Part shown: positions 41,826 through 48,249 of the stretch, in pieces
How positions within the stretch are numbered: the stretch's first letter is position 1
How the letters are laid out: each line of letters begins with the position of its first letter
From: Acidimicrobiaceae bacterium
Lineage (GTDB): Bacteria; Actinomycetota; Acidimicrobiia; Acidimicrobiales; Aldehydirespiratoraceae
Direction: 5' to 3'
Assembly (NCBI GenBank): GCA_009843915.1
Contig: VYCM01000101.1
Span: 1 to 48,249 of the forward strand
Length of the DNA: 48,249 bases
Notes under the pieces: generated by a model
Seen by the model: only the letters and a program-made list of their open reading frames with translations
The model's database searches: none
What the model was told of the DNA's origin: nothing
Position numbers and translations under genes: made by a program

Positions 41826-43010
41826 CTAGCTCGTCAGATACTCGTACGTTGCGGTCTCGATGTCGGCGTAGAGCCGGTAGGAGCGGGGGTCGGCGAACGG
41901 GAGTTGCTGGCTGATGTAGGTGCCGGCGACCTGATTGCCCATGTCGATCCAGAAGAAGGAGTTGGCGATGCCGGCCCACATGAGCCCGCCGGCGGGCCGT
42001 CCCGTGGGCAGCGGCTCCTCGTTGATCTGGAACGTCAGGCCCCAGGTCTTCGCCACGCCGGGGAAGAACTCAGCGTCGTTGGTGAGCTCACGCCTCACCG
42101 CGGGCAGGGCGACCACCCGCAGGTCTCCGATGTTGTTGACCGTCATCCGGTCGACCGTCTCGGGCTGAAGGATCGCGACGCCGTCGAGGCTGCCCCGGCC
42201 CAGGATCATCTGAAGGAATCGGCCGTAGTCCTCGACCGTGCTGTAGAGCCCGCCGCCGCCCGACGGGTACTTCGGTTCGGGGGACCGGGCGAGCTCGATG
42301 GCGGCCAGCGAGCCGTCGGGCCTCCGGGCGTGCATGGCGGCACTGCGGGACTGCAGGGCGTCGCTCAGCCCGAATGACGTGGAGCCCATGCCCAGCGGAC
42401 CGAGGATGTGCTCGTCGAAGTAGTGGTCGAGCCGCCGGCCCGACACCTCCTCCACCATGCGACCCACGATGTCGATGCTGATGCCGTACATCCAGCCCTC
42501 GCCGGGATCGAACAACGCCGGCATCGTCGTGGTCGCCACCAGCTCCCCGCTGGTCATCGAGACGGTCCCGGCTGCTTGCTGGTAGCGCAGCAGGGGCTCG
42601 CTCCAGGTGTCGTATCCGAACCCGGAGGTGTGGGTCAGCAGGTGGCGCAGGGTGATCGGGGCCCTGGCCGGGCGCACGACGGCGTGGCCGTCGTCGTCGA
42701 AACCCTCGAGCACGCCCGCGTCGGCGAGGTTGGGCAGCACGCTCGACGCGGGCGCGTCCAGGCGGAGCTCGCCGCGCTCCACGAGCTGCATGGCAGCCGT
42801 GCCGGTGACGGCCTTGGTCATGGAGGCGATCCAGCAGACCGTGTCGAGCGTCATGGAGCCGGCGCCCGCCGTGGCGTCGGCCGACCGCTCCCCGGCGGCC
42901 GCGGCGGCGAGGAGCCCGTCGCTGGTGACGACTTGGGCCACCGCCCCCACCACGTCGCCGGCGCCCACGCCCCGGTCGAGGATGGCCTGCACATCGTCCT
43001 GCAGCGCCAC
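41826..43010 (-). CDS. Serine hydrolase, beta-lactamase/EstB family
   Basis: The 394-residue protein has the class C beta-lactamase/esterase fold: nucleophile motif SMTK (Ser63, Lys66) in CWIASMTKAVTG, LRHLLTHTSGFGYD, GEGWMYGISIDIVG (Tyr motif), YPSGGGGLYSTVEDYGRFL and GGLMWAGIANSFFWID near the KTG position. It has no signal peptide, so cytoplasmic ester or amide hydrolysis (EstB-like) is more likely than antibiotic resistance. GTG 43010 was chosen because GGGGAGG lies 5 bases upstream; the frame upstream runs into the oxidoreductase gene. It is 13 bases downstream of the luciferase-like gene. Confidence 0.9.
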   Translation of the reverse strand: MALQDDVQAILDRGVGAGDVVGAVAQVVTSDGLLAAAAAGERSADATAGAGSMTLDTVCWIASMTKAVTGTAAMQLVERGELRLDAPASSVLPNLADAGVLEGFDDDGHAVVRPARAPITLRHLLTHTSGFGYDTWSEPLLRYQQAAGTVSMTSGELVATTTMPALFDPGEGWMYGISIDIVGRMVEEVSGRRLDHYFDEHILGPLGMGSTSFGLSDALQSRSAAMHARRPDGSLAAIELARSPEPKYPSGGGGLYSTVEDYGRFLQMILGRGSLDGVAILQPETVDRMTVNNIGDLRVVALPAVRRELTNDAEFFPGVAKTWGLTFQINEEPLPTGRPAGGLMWAGIANSFFWIDMGNQVAGTYISQQLPFADPRSYRLYADIETATYEYLTS

Positions 43011-43023
43011 CAGAGCCTCCCCT

Positions 43024-43965
43024 TCAGTCGAGCAGGGCCTCGACCGAGGCGGCCCAGGCAATGTGGCCGGCGACTGTCGCCGGGTCGAACCCGGGCACCG
43101 CCATCGACGACACGCCGAGCCCGCGGGCGACGGCCGCGATCGGGGCCGGGTCGGGATCCTCGAACACCAGGTCCTCGAGGGCCTCAGGTGGGATGAGGGC
43201 TGCCGCCGACGGCAGGTCGCCCCGCACGAGCTGCTCCCGGATGGCCTCTACCCGGGTGTCGTCCAGTCCCCATCCGAGTCGCACCTCAGCGACCGTGTTG
43301 AGGGACGCGTAGACGGCGACGTGCATGATCGACGCCTGCGGAGCGTCGCGGTGGCGTACGAGCGGCGCCCATGCAAGCTCTGGCGGCCGGGCCCGGCCGG
43401 AGGCGCCGTCGTGGACGATCGACGCCGAGCGCTCCAGGTCCGACGCCGGGATCGCCCACAGCAGGACCCGGTCGGCCAGCGCACCCGCGGCGCGCAGCAT
43501 GGTGTCGCCCCGTCCCGCCATCAGGATCGGGACGCGATCGAGGCGGATGTCGAGACCGCGGCCCGACGGGGCATCGAGTGTCCCGGTGGTCTCGACCTCG
43601 CGCAGGAAGGTGACCAGCTCGGCGACCTTCTCCGCCGCGTCCTGCCGGGAGATCCCGGCCGCCGCGGTGACCTCGGACCCGCCGGCTGCGATCCCGCAGA
43701 ACACCCGGCCGGGCGCCAGCTCCTGCAGCGTGGCCAGCGCCGACGCCGTGTGGAACCGGTGGCGCATGTACGGGTTGGTCATGGCCGGTCCGAGCTCGAT
43801 GCGTTCCGTCTGTGAGGCGACCTCTCCGAGCAGCATCCACACGTCGCGCCACCAGAAGGCGTCGGCGACGCCGATCCATGCCGCCCCCGCGCCCTCGGCC
43901 GCCTGGGCGAGCCCGACCGCGGCCTCGACGTCGGGGTTGGCCACATGGTTGATCACGCCGACCAT
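43024..43965 (-). CDS. LLM-class flavin/F420-dependent oxidoreductase
   Basis: The 313-residue luciferase-like protein has NHVANPDVEAAVGLAQAAEG, GPAMTNPYMRHRFHTASALA, LAPGRVFCGIAAGGSEVTAA and DRVPILMAGRGDTMLRAAG. The N-terminus lacks the first strand of longer relatives but the barrel looks complete. ATG 43965 has GGAAGG about 8 bases upstream and overlaps the preceding gene by 13 bases. It is one of three related genes here. Substrate and cofactor (FMN or F420) are not determined. Confidence 0.87.
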   Translation of the reverse strand: MVGVINHVANPDVEAAVGLAQAAEGAGAAWIGVADAFWWRDVWMLLGEVASQTERIELGPAMTNPYMRHRFHTASALATLQELAPGRVFCGIAAGGSEVTAAAGISRQDAAEKVAELVTFLREVETTGTLDAPSGRGLDIRLDRVPILMAGRGDTMLRAAGALADRVLLWAIPASDLERSASIVHDGASGRARPPELAWAPLVRHRDAPQASIMHVAVYASLNTVAEVRLGWGLDDTRVEAIREQLVRGDLPSAAALIPPEALEDLVFEDPDPAPIAAVARGLGVSSMAVPGFDPATVAGHIAWAASVEALLD

Positions 43966-44945
43966 CGATCACCTTCCAGCTCCGCGGTCATGGTTGCGAA
44001 GGCCTCGGCCGCGTGATCCACGCCTTCGTGCAGGTCGTCCTGGAGGAGGGCGAGCCCGATGCTGGTGGGCCGATGCTCTCGGACCAGTTCCGCCAGCCGT
44101 CGACCCACCACCGTGGGTTGGCCCGCCAGCATCACTCGTTCGAACACGGTGTCGTCGATCAGCGTTCGCGCCGGCTCCGGGTCGCCGGCCCGGAGCGCCC
44201 CGGCAGCCGATCTCACGGCTTCGACGTCGAGCCCGAGCTCCTCCCGCACTTCCAGCGGGGTGTCGAGCAGCGACCAGATCATCTCGGGCCGGTGTCGCTC
44301 CACCGCCTCCTCGGTGAAGGCGACGCTCGGGTACAGCGCGATGTCGATCGGGCGCTCCGACCGGGCCCAGTCGACGACGGCGGGGTAGCGGAACGGGGGC
44401 ATGCCCGACACGAAGGCGCCGTCGGCCAGCTCGGACGCGAGCCGGTTGAGCCGGGGGCCGCGGGCTCCCACGAACACCGGCATCGGTGCGCCGGCGGCCG
44501 CCTCGTCGACGGCGACGTCCGGAGGCGTGTAACCGGCCGCCGGCGTCCTGGTCGCAACCGCTCGGGTGACATCGAGGAACTCACGCACACGGTCGACGGG
44601 CTTGCGGGCCTCCAGGCCGAACGGCGCCAACGACATCTGTCCCCCCGCACCGACCCCGAGCACGGCTCGGCCGCCGCTGAGCTCGTGGACGGTGAGCATG
44701 CTCGCAGCCGCCACCCCCGGATGGCGCACGTACGGGTTCGTGACGCCGGTGGCCAGCCGGATCCGGTCGGTGACGACCGCCGCGGCCGCGAGCACGGCAA
44801 AGGGGTCGCGTGCCGGCCCCTCGTCGCCCACCCAAAGCTCGTCGAGGCCGCGATCCTCGACGTGGCGGGCCAGGTCGACCAGCCCTGGAGCGGGCGCGGA
44901 GGGGAATATCCACACGCCGACCGCAGGAACGGTGTCGCCGCTCAC
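43953..44945 (-). CDS. LLM-class flavin/F420-dependent oxidoreductase
   Basis: This 330-residue protein resembles methylene-tetrahydromethanopterin-reductase-like LLM proteins: VGVWIFPSAPAPGLVDLARH, DELWVGDEGPARDPFAVLAA, RIRLATGVTNPYVRHPGVAA, GGRAVLGVGAGGQMSLAPFG and MPVFVGARGPRLNRLASELA. The start is GTG 44945. It is the first gene of a leftward unit with the next LLM gene and the serine hydrolase, and it diverges from the AhpD-like gene with only 23 bases between starts. TNPYxRHP is shared with its downstream neighbour, so the two may be paralogues. Confidence 0.88.
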   Translation of the reverse strand: MSGDTVPAVGVWIFPSAPAPGLVDLARHVEDRGLDELWVGDEGPARDPFAVLAAAAVVTDRIRLATGVTNPYVRHPGVAAASMLTVHELSGGRAVLGVGAGGQMSLAPFGLEARKPVDRVREFLDVTRAVATRTPAAGYTPPDVAVDEAAAGAPMPVFVGARGPRLNRLASELADGAFVSGMPPFRYPAVVDWARSERPIDIALYPSVAFTEEAVERHRPEMIWSLLDTPLEVREELGLDVEAVRSAAGALRAGDPEPARTLIDDTVFERVMLAGQPTVVGRRLAELVREHRPTSIGLALLQDDLHEGVDHAAEAFATMTAELEGDRWSA

Positions 44946-44955
44946 GGCACCGGTC

Positions 44956-44961
44956 TACCAT
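44956..44961 (+). promoter_or_regulatory. Possible -10 (TACCAT), leaderless AhpD-like mRNA
   Basis: TANNNT ending 7 bases before ATG 44969, inside a 23-base divergent gap. No ribosome-binding site precedes the ATG. Confidence 0.45.
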
Positions 44962-44968
44962 CGCAGTG

Positions 44969-45547
44969 ATGGTCTGGATCGACACCGTCTCGTGGGACGA
45001 TGCCTCTGGCGCGCTCCGCGACGCCTACGACTGGCAGGCGGCGAAGCTCGGCGAGCCGGCCGAGTTCACCATGCTGGGCAGCCTCTACCCCCCGATCGTG
45101 GAGGAGCGGCTCCGGCTCTACCGGACCGTGGAGCATTGCCCATCGCAACTCACCGCCATCGAGCGCCAGTCGGCCGCCCTGGTGACGTCCCGTCTCAACG
45201 GCACCGACCATTGCGCCTCGGGTCTGCGGCTCAAGCTCGAGTCGCTCGGGCTGGCCACGCACGTGCTGGACGCCATCGACGCCGACCCGGTCCGCGTGAA
45301 GTCCGGGGACGGCCGCCTCGATGCGATCTGCACGTATGCCGCCCAGCTCACGCAGTCGCCCGCGGCTGTGACCGAGCGCGATCTCGAACCGCTGCGAGAG
45401 CACGGGCTGAGCGACCTCGACATCCTCGACCTCAACAACATGGTAGCCTACTACGCCTACATCAATCGGGTGGTGATGGGGCTCGGGCTGCGCAGCGTGA
45501 TGACGTCCACCCACGAGGCGACCAGCGCGGTCCCGGACGAGCGCTGA
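44969..45547 (+). CDS. AhpD/carboxymuconolactone-decarboxylase-like protein, incomplete Cys motif
   Basis: The 192-residue helical protein matches the AhpD-like/CMD fold: IERQSAALVTSRLNGTDHCASG, then LDAICTYAAQLTQSPAAVTERDL and LSDLDILDLNNMVAYYAYINRV. AhpD-type peroxidases have NxCxxCxxH; here the positions are Thr79, Cys82 and Gly85, so the redox Cys pair and the His are missing. It may bind a quinone or other small ligand, or act in another reaction. ATG 44969 was chosen because the frame upstream is antisense to the LLM gene. Confidence 0.85.
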   Translation: MVWIDTVSWDDASGALRDAYDWQAAKLGEPAEFTMLGSLYPPIVEERLRLYRTVEHCPSQLTAIERQSAALVTSRLNGTDHCASGLRLKLESLGLATHVLDAIDADPVRVKSGDGRLDAICTYAAQLTQSPAAVTERDLEPLREHGLSDLDILDLNNMVAYYAYINRVVMGLGLRSVMTSTHEATSAVPDER

Positions 45548-45558
45548 CGGCAGCTGGT

Positions 45559-46362
45559 TCACAGCTGGGGCATCACCTCGGCGGCGAGTATCTCGACGGT
45601 ACGCAGGGAGCTGGCGTCGTCTTGCCCGGGGATGATCGAGAGGTCCCCGACGCCCAGCTCGGCGTACCGGCCGAGGGTGTCGACGAGCTCGCCGGCCGAG
45701 CCGGTGATGGCGTGCCAGTCGACGACGTTGCCGGTCACGTCGTGTTCGCCGTATTCGAGCCGGGTCCGATGGGCGAGGAACTCCCCGCCCGCGTCGAAGA
45801 ACCGCCGGGCGATGGGGCCCAGTTCGTCGGGGGTGGCCCGCGAGGACAGGAAGGGCAGACCCAGCGCCGCGGCCCGGGCCATGGTCGCAGCCGCTCCGGC
45901 GAGCCACACCGGCGGCGGGCCGGTGCTTGAGGGTCCGGGGGACAGCGTCTCGTCGGGGAGCAGCCGGCGGAGGTCTGCCAGGCTCGCGTCGAAGACGGCG
46001 GCCCGATCGGCGAAGGCGATGCCCCTCGCTTCTAGGTCATGGGCCCAGAACCCGGGCGTGACGACGAGGACGAACCCGCCGCCCGCCATCCGGTGGAGCG
46101 TGTTGGCCTGCTTGGCGAGCCAGGACGGATCGCGCAGCGGGAGGATCGCAGCCGCGATGCCGACCCGGGCCGTGGGATACCGACCGGCCAGCCACGCCAG
46201 CTCGGCCAGGCTCTCCATCGCGCCGGCCCATCCGGTGAAGTCGGGGTTGGCGAGGTAGCCGTCGCCGAGCCACAGCGTGTCGAGGCCGCCCTCCACGGCG
46301 ATCCGGCTCAGCTCGAGCGCGGTCTCCCGTGTAGTGGCGAACGGCGAGATCCCGATACGCAC
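45559..46362 (-). CDS. LLM-class oxidoreductase, short form
   Basis: The 267-residue luciferase-like protein has GISPFATTRETALELSRIAV, DTLWLGDGYLANPDFTGWAG, ARVGIAAAILPLRDPSWLAK and GFVLVVTPGFWAHDLEARGI. It is shorter than the usual 300-330 residues, with part of the barrel insertions missing. ATG 46362 has GGAG 5 bases upstream. It follows the methyltransferase gene by 18 bases on the same strand and converges on the AhpD-like gene. Function unknown beyond the family. Confidence 0.85.
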   Translation of the reverse strand: MRIGISPFATTRETALELSRIAVEGGLDTLWLGDGYLANPDFTGWAGAMESLAELAWLAGRYPTARVGIAAAILPLRDPSWLAKQANTLHRMAGGGFVLVVTPGFWAHDLEARGIAFADRAAVFDASLADLRRLLPDETLSPGPSSTGPPPVWLAGAAATMARAAALGLPFLSSRATPDELGPIARRFFDAGGEFLAHRTRLEYGEHDVTGNVVDWHAITGSAGELVDTLGRYAELGVGDLSIIPGQDDASSLRTVEILAAEVMPQL

Positions 46363-46380
46363 ATCAACTCCGGTGCATCG

Positions 46381-47301
46381 TCAGCTCGCCTCTCCCGCGA
46401 CGGGAGCGGCTCCATAGTTGGTGATCATCGCGTGGGTGGACGACCGCGAGAAGCGGCCCTTGATGTTGAACTTGTACTGGTACTCATAGTGGTGCACTCG
46501 CAAGTGTTCGACATCGTGGTACAGGTCCTCGATGAGAGGCGTCGCCTTGCAGACCAGCATGAATCGTCCTGTGAACTGCATCAGAGCCTCGGCCAGGCGT
46601 CGTTGGTCTTGTTCAGAGAAGTCAAGGGTGTCGTACTTGGAGAACGATGAGTCGTACGGCGGATCGACGAACATGAAGTCCTCCTGGCAGAACTCGAAGC
46701 AGTCCAAGAAGTCGGCGAAGTCGAGAGCCGACAGATTGAGGCGCTCCATCTTGGCCACCACCGCGTCGGAGCGAAGGTGGTCCACCTTCTCGCGCAGGTT
46801 CTTGCTCTTGGCGTAGGCCCGGCCGAACGGGACGTTGAAGTGACCGTTTGCATTGACGCGGAACATTCCTCCGTAGGCCAGCTCCCTCAGGAGGAAGAAG
46901 TCGGCGGCGCGCTGAGCGGTTGTGGGCGGGGATGCGTTGTACCGGTCTCTGCAGTCGTAGTAGATGGCGTCTCTTCCGACGAGTGAGGCCAGCTCCCAAT
47001 CGTCGACGATGGAGTACAGATGCTGGAAGAACCGCTCATCGTCGTGCTTGACGCAACGGTAGAACTCCATCAGGTCGGGATGAAGGTCGTTGGCGAACGA
47101 CTCGGCGTCGATGGCAGCGAAGTAGACGCTGCCTCCACCGAAGAACGGCTCGAAGTAGCGTGAATGCTCGGGTATCCGAGGTGCGATGAGCGGCAGTTCG
47201 GACCGCTTCCCGCCCGGCCACTTGAGTAGCGGTCGGCAGGGAGCCAATCCGCGGTCGGCGTGTTCCCTGCCGGCTGTTCGCACCGCGGCGGCGTCGCTCA
47301 C
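46381..47301 (-). CDS. DNA adenine-N6 methyltransferase (Dam/D12 class)
   Basis: The 306-residue protein has the D12-class motifs LLKWPGGKR (residues 25-33, AdoMet binding), YFEPFFGGGSVYFA, and the catalytic DPPY (213-216) followed by DSSFSKYD. This class methylates adenine, often in GATC. No restriction enzyme is adjacent, so it appears to be a solitary methylase. Its base composition is visibly less G+C-rich than neighbours, which suggests acquisition by transfer. The second in-frame GTG (47301) is preferred to GTG 47307 because a TATTGT -10-like hexamer ends 7 bases upstream of it. Confidence 0.9.
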   Translation of the reverse strand: MSDAAAVRTAGREHADRGLAPCRPLLKWPGGKRSELPLIAPRIPEHSRYFEPFFGGGSVYFAAIDAESFANDLHPDLMEFYRCVKHDDERFFQHLYSIVDDWELASLVGRDAIYYDCRDRYNASPPTTAQRAADFFLLRELAYGGMFRVNANGHFNVPFGRAYAKSKNLREKVDHLRSDAVVAKMERLNLSALDFADFLDCFEFCQEDFMFVDPPYDSSFSKYDTLDFSEQDQRRLAEALMQFTGRFMLVCKATPLIEDLYHDVEHLRVHHYEYQYKFNIKGRFSRSSTHAMITNYGAAPVAGEAS

Positions 47302-47308
47302 CGGCACG

Positions 47309-47314
47309 ACAATA
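47309..47314 (-). promoter_or_regulatory. Possible -10 (TATTGT) for a leaderless methylase mRNA
   Basis: Minus-strand TANNNT 7 bases before GTG 47301; GTG 47307 would be only one base away. No standard -35. Confidence 0.4.
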
Positions 47315-47351
47315 CTGAGCCCCCCTCAACCTGGGTGACTATCGACGGCTG

Positions 47352-47855
47352 TCAGTCCAGGGCTCCCTCGTGTTGGAGCAGGAGCGTCTTGGTGTCCAAC
47401 CCGCCTCCGAACCCGACGAGGGAGCCGTTGGCTCCGATGACCCGGTGGCACGGCAACACGATCGGCACGGGATTGCGGCCGTTGGCCTGCCCCACGGCCC
47501 GAACCGCCTTGGGGCGACCGATCAGCGCGGCCTGCTCGCCGTAGCTGCGGGTGCTGCCGTAGGGAATGTCGCCGAGCGCCCGCCAGGCGGCTACCTGGAA
47601 TTCGGTGCCGCGCAGATCGAGGGGGAGCTCGAAGCTGGTGCGGTCCCCGCGGAAGTACTCGGCGAGCTGCGTGGCGGCCCGGGCGAGGACCGGGTGGTCC
47701 GAGCCGTCGAGCATGTCGGGCGGCAGCTCGACCGAGGTCTCCTCGCCCCTCCAGCTCACGGCGCGCAGTCCCTTGTCGGTGGCCACAAGGCCGAGCGGCC
47801 CGATGGGGCTGTCGATGATGGTGTGCCAATGCGTGTCTTGGATGTCGCGGCTCAT
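47352..47855 (-). CDS. ogt: Methylated-DNA-protein cysteine methyltransferase
   Basis: The 167-residue protein repairs O6-alkylguanine by irreversible transfer to its own Cys. The active-site motif PCHRVIGANG has Cys136; FQVAAWRALGDIPYGSTRSY is the DNA-binding helix-turn-helix region and SLVGFGGGLDTKTLLL follows. It has no Ada N-terminal domain, so it is an Ogt/MGMT-type single-domain enzyme. The start is ATG 47855. It lies 48 bases downstream of the AlkA-type gene on the same strand, forming an alkylation-repair pair. Confidence 0.95.
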   Translation of the reverse strand: MSRDIQDTHWHTIIDSPIGPLGLVATDKGLRAVSWRGEETSVELPPDMLDGSDHPVLARAATQLAEYFRGDRTSFELPLDLRGTEFQVAAWRALGDIPYGSTRSYGEQAALIGRPKAVRAVGQANGRNPVPIVLPCHRVIGANGSLVGFGGGLDTKTLLLQHEGALD

Positions 47856-47903
47856 GGCTTTCCTCTCCTCGCGGGTCGGGATGTGGGCTGACGGAACCCG
47901 CCG

Positions 47904-48249
47904 TCAATCGGGCGGGTGGTCGGACCGGAGTCGGCGATGCGAGCCTGCGGCCGCATTCCAGAGATACTGCGCGGCCCATGCCCTGTACGGGCGCCAGGAC
48001 TCGGCGCGTGCCTCCAGTTCACAGGGGTTGCACGGCTGCCCGGTGAGGTGCTCGACGGCGCGGCGCAGCCCCAGGTCGGAGGCCGGGAAGGCGTCGTCGT
48101 GGCCGAAGACCCTCATGGCGATGAGATGGGCGCTCCACGGACCTATTCCTTCGAGATGGCACAGCTGCGCCACGGTGTCGTCGAGGCTGTGGGTGGCCTC
48201 CAGGTCGAGATCACCGGCCGACACTGCCCGTGCGACGCCGATGATGGTG
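47904..48249 (-). CDS. AlkA-type DNA-3-methyladenine glycosylase, 5' truncated
   Basis: The frame remains open to the window edge, so the N-terminus is missing and the internal GTG at 48224 is not the start. The visible 114 residues hold the helix-hairpin-helix and catalytic region of AlkA glycosylases: LCHLEGIGPWSAHLIAMRVF, then DDAFPASDLGLRRAVEHL with the catalytic Asp in SDLGLR. It removes alkylated bases. It may be the C-terminal part of a longer AdaA-AlkA fusion, which cannot be told from this fragment. Confidence 0.88.
   Translation of the reverse strand, partial: TIIGVARAVSAGDLDLEATHSLDDTVAQLCHLEGIGPWSAHLIAMRVFGHDDAFPASDLGLRRAVEHLTGQPCNPCELEARAESWRPYRAWAAQYLWNAAAGSHRRLRSDHPPD

Noticed and set aside
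41826..43010. Beta-lactamase for antibiotic resistance
   Set aside because: No signal peptide and an EstB-like motif set; an esterase or peptidase role is more likely.
46381..47301. Methylase as part of a restriction-modification system
   Set aside because: No nuclease-like gene lies within several kilobases on either side inside the window.

Overview
The window is very G+C-rich, densely coding and tightly packed. It has frequent GTG starts, 1-4 base start/stop overlaps (ATGA, GTGA, TGATG) and almost no non-coding DNA; the longest gene-free stretch is about 256 bases (41570-41825). The gene families point to an actinobacterium (Actinomycetota): luciferase-like F420/flavin oxidoreductases, several cytochromes P450, many acyl-CoA dehydrogenases, a thiolase-like/DUF35 pair, DUF2784, DUF4202, and -10-like TANNNT hexamers placed for leaderless mRNAs. 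An uncultured or environmental lineage such as Acidimicrobiia is plausible, but this is inference. I see no rRNA, tRNA, insertion sequence, phage gene or CRISPR array.

Layout. (a) 1-15925 is a catabolic and uptake block. It holds an amidohydrolase (cut by the window edge), a CoA-transferase and a P450, then two adjacent opposite-strand acyl-CoA dehydrogenases. A branched-chain-amino-acid-type ABC importer follows (lipoprotein, fused LivH-LivM permease, two ATPases), running by stop/start overlap into a thiolase-like protein, a DUF35 protein and an acyl-CoA thioesterase, then an MFS carrier and a metallo-beta-lactamase-fold hydrolase. The set recalls steroid or terpenoid side-chain degradation (heteromeric FadE pair, Ltp2/DUF35 aldolase). 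(b) 15881-22611 looks like sugar-acid or hydroxy-acid catabolism: a leftward run of 2-hydroxyacid dehydrogenase, class II aldolase, enoyl-CoA hydratase, enolase-superfamily dehydratase and 14-TM MFS carrier, divergent from an FGGY kinase. (c) 22608-29193 has an F420-type oxidoreductase, two more amidohydrolases, an acyl-CoA synthetase and a second P450. (d) 29147-31931 is a three-gene membrane-lipid operon (acyltransferase, PAP2-type enzyme, flippase-like membrane protein). (e) 32008-35082 is an aminoglycoside-phosphotransferase-fold kinase plus an ACAD10/11-like dehydrogenase and DUF4202, followed by DUF2784 and a TetR regulator. (f) 36235-41569 is a quaternary-amine (glycine-betaine/proline type) ABC importer of unusual doubled build. 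(g) 41826-46362 has a serine hydrolase, three luciferase-like oxidoreductases and an AhpD-like protein. (h) 46381-48249 has a DNA adenine methylase, an alkylguanine methyltransferase and an AlkA-type glycosylase, cut by the window end.

Most notable is the importer in (f). Its lipoprotein contains two complete ligand-binding domains in tandem, encoded by two copies that are identical over 723 bp while their flanks have diverged. This pattern fits ongoing gene conversion. The permease is itself a fusion of two permease domains and carries a 43-residue repeat. The promoter region is an AT-rich island with inverted repeats over the -10 and -35. Other points of interest are a duplicated ribosome-binding-site/start region that creates a 22-codon mini-ORF (22590-22687), a 9-bp-arm hairpin over the start of the metallo-hydrolase gene (14590-14611), and a two-gene version of the vertebrate ACAD10/11 kinase-dehydrogenase fusion.
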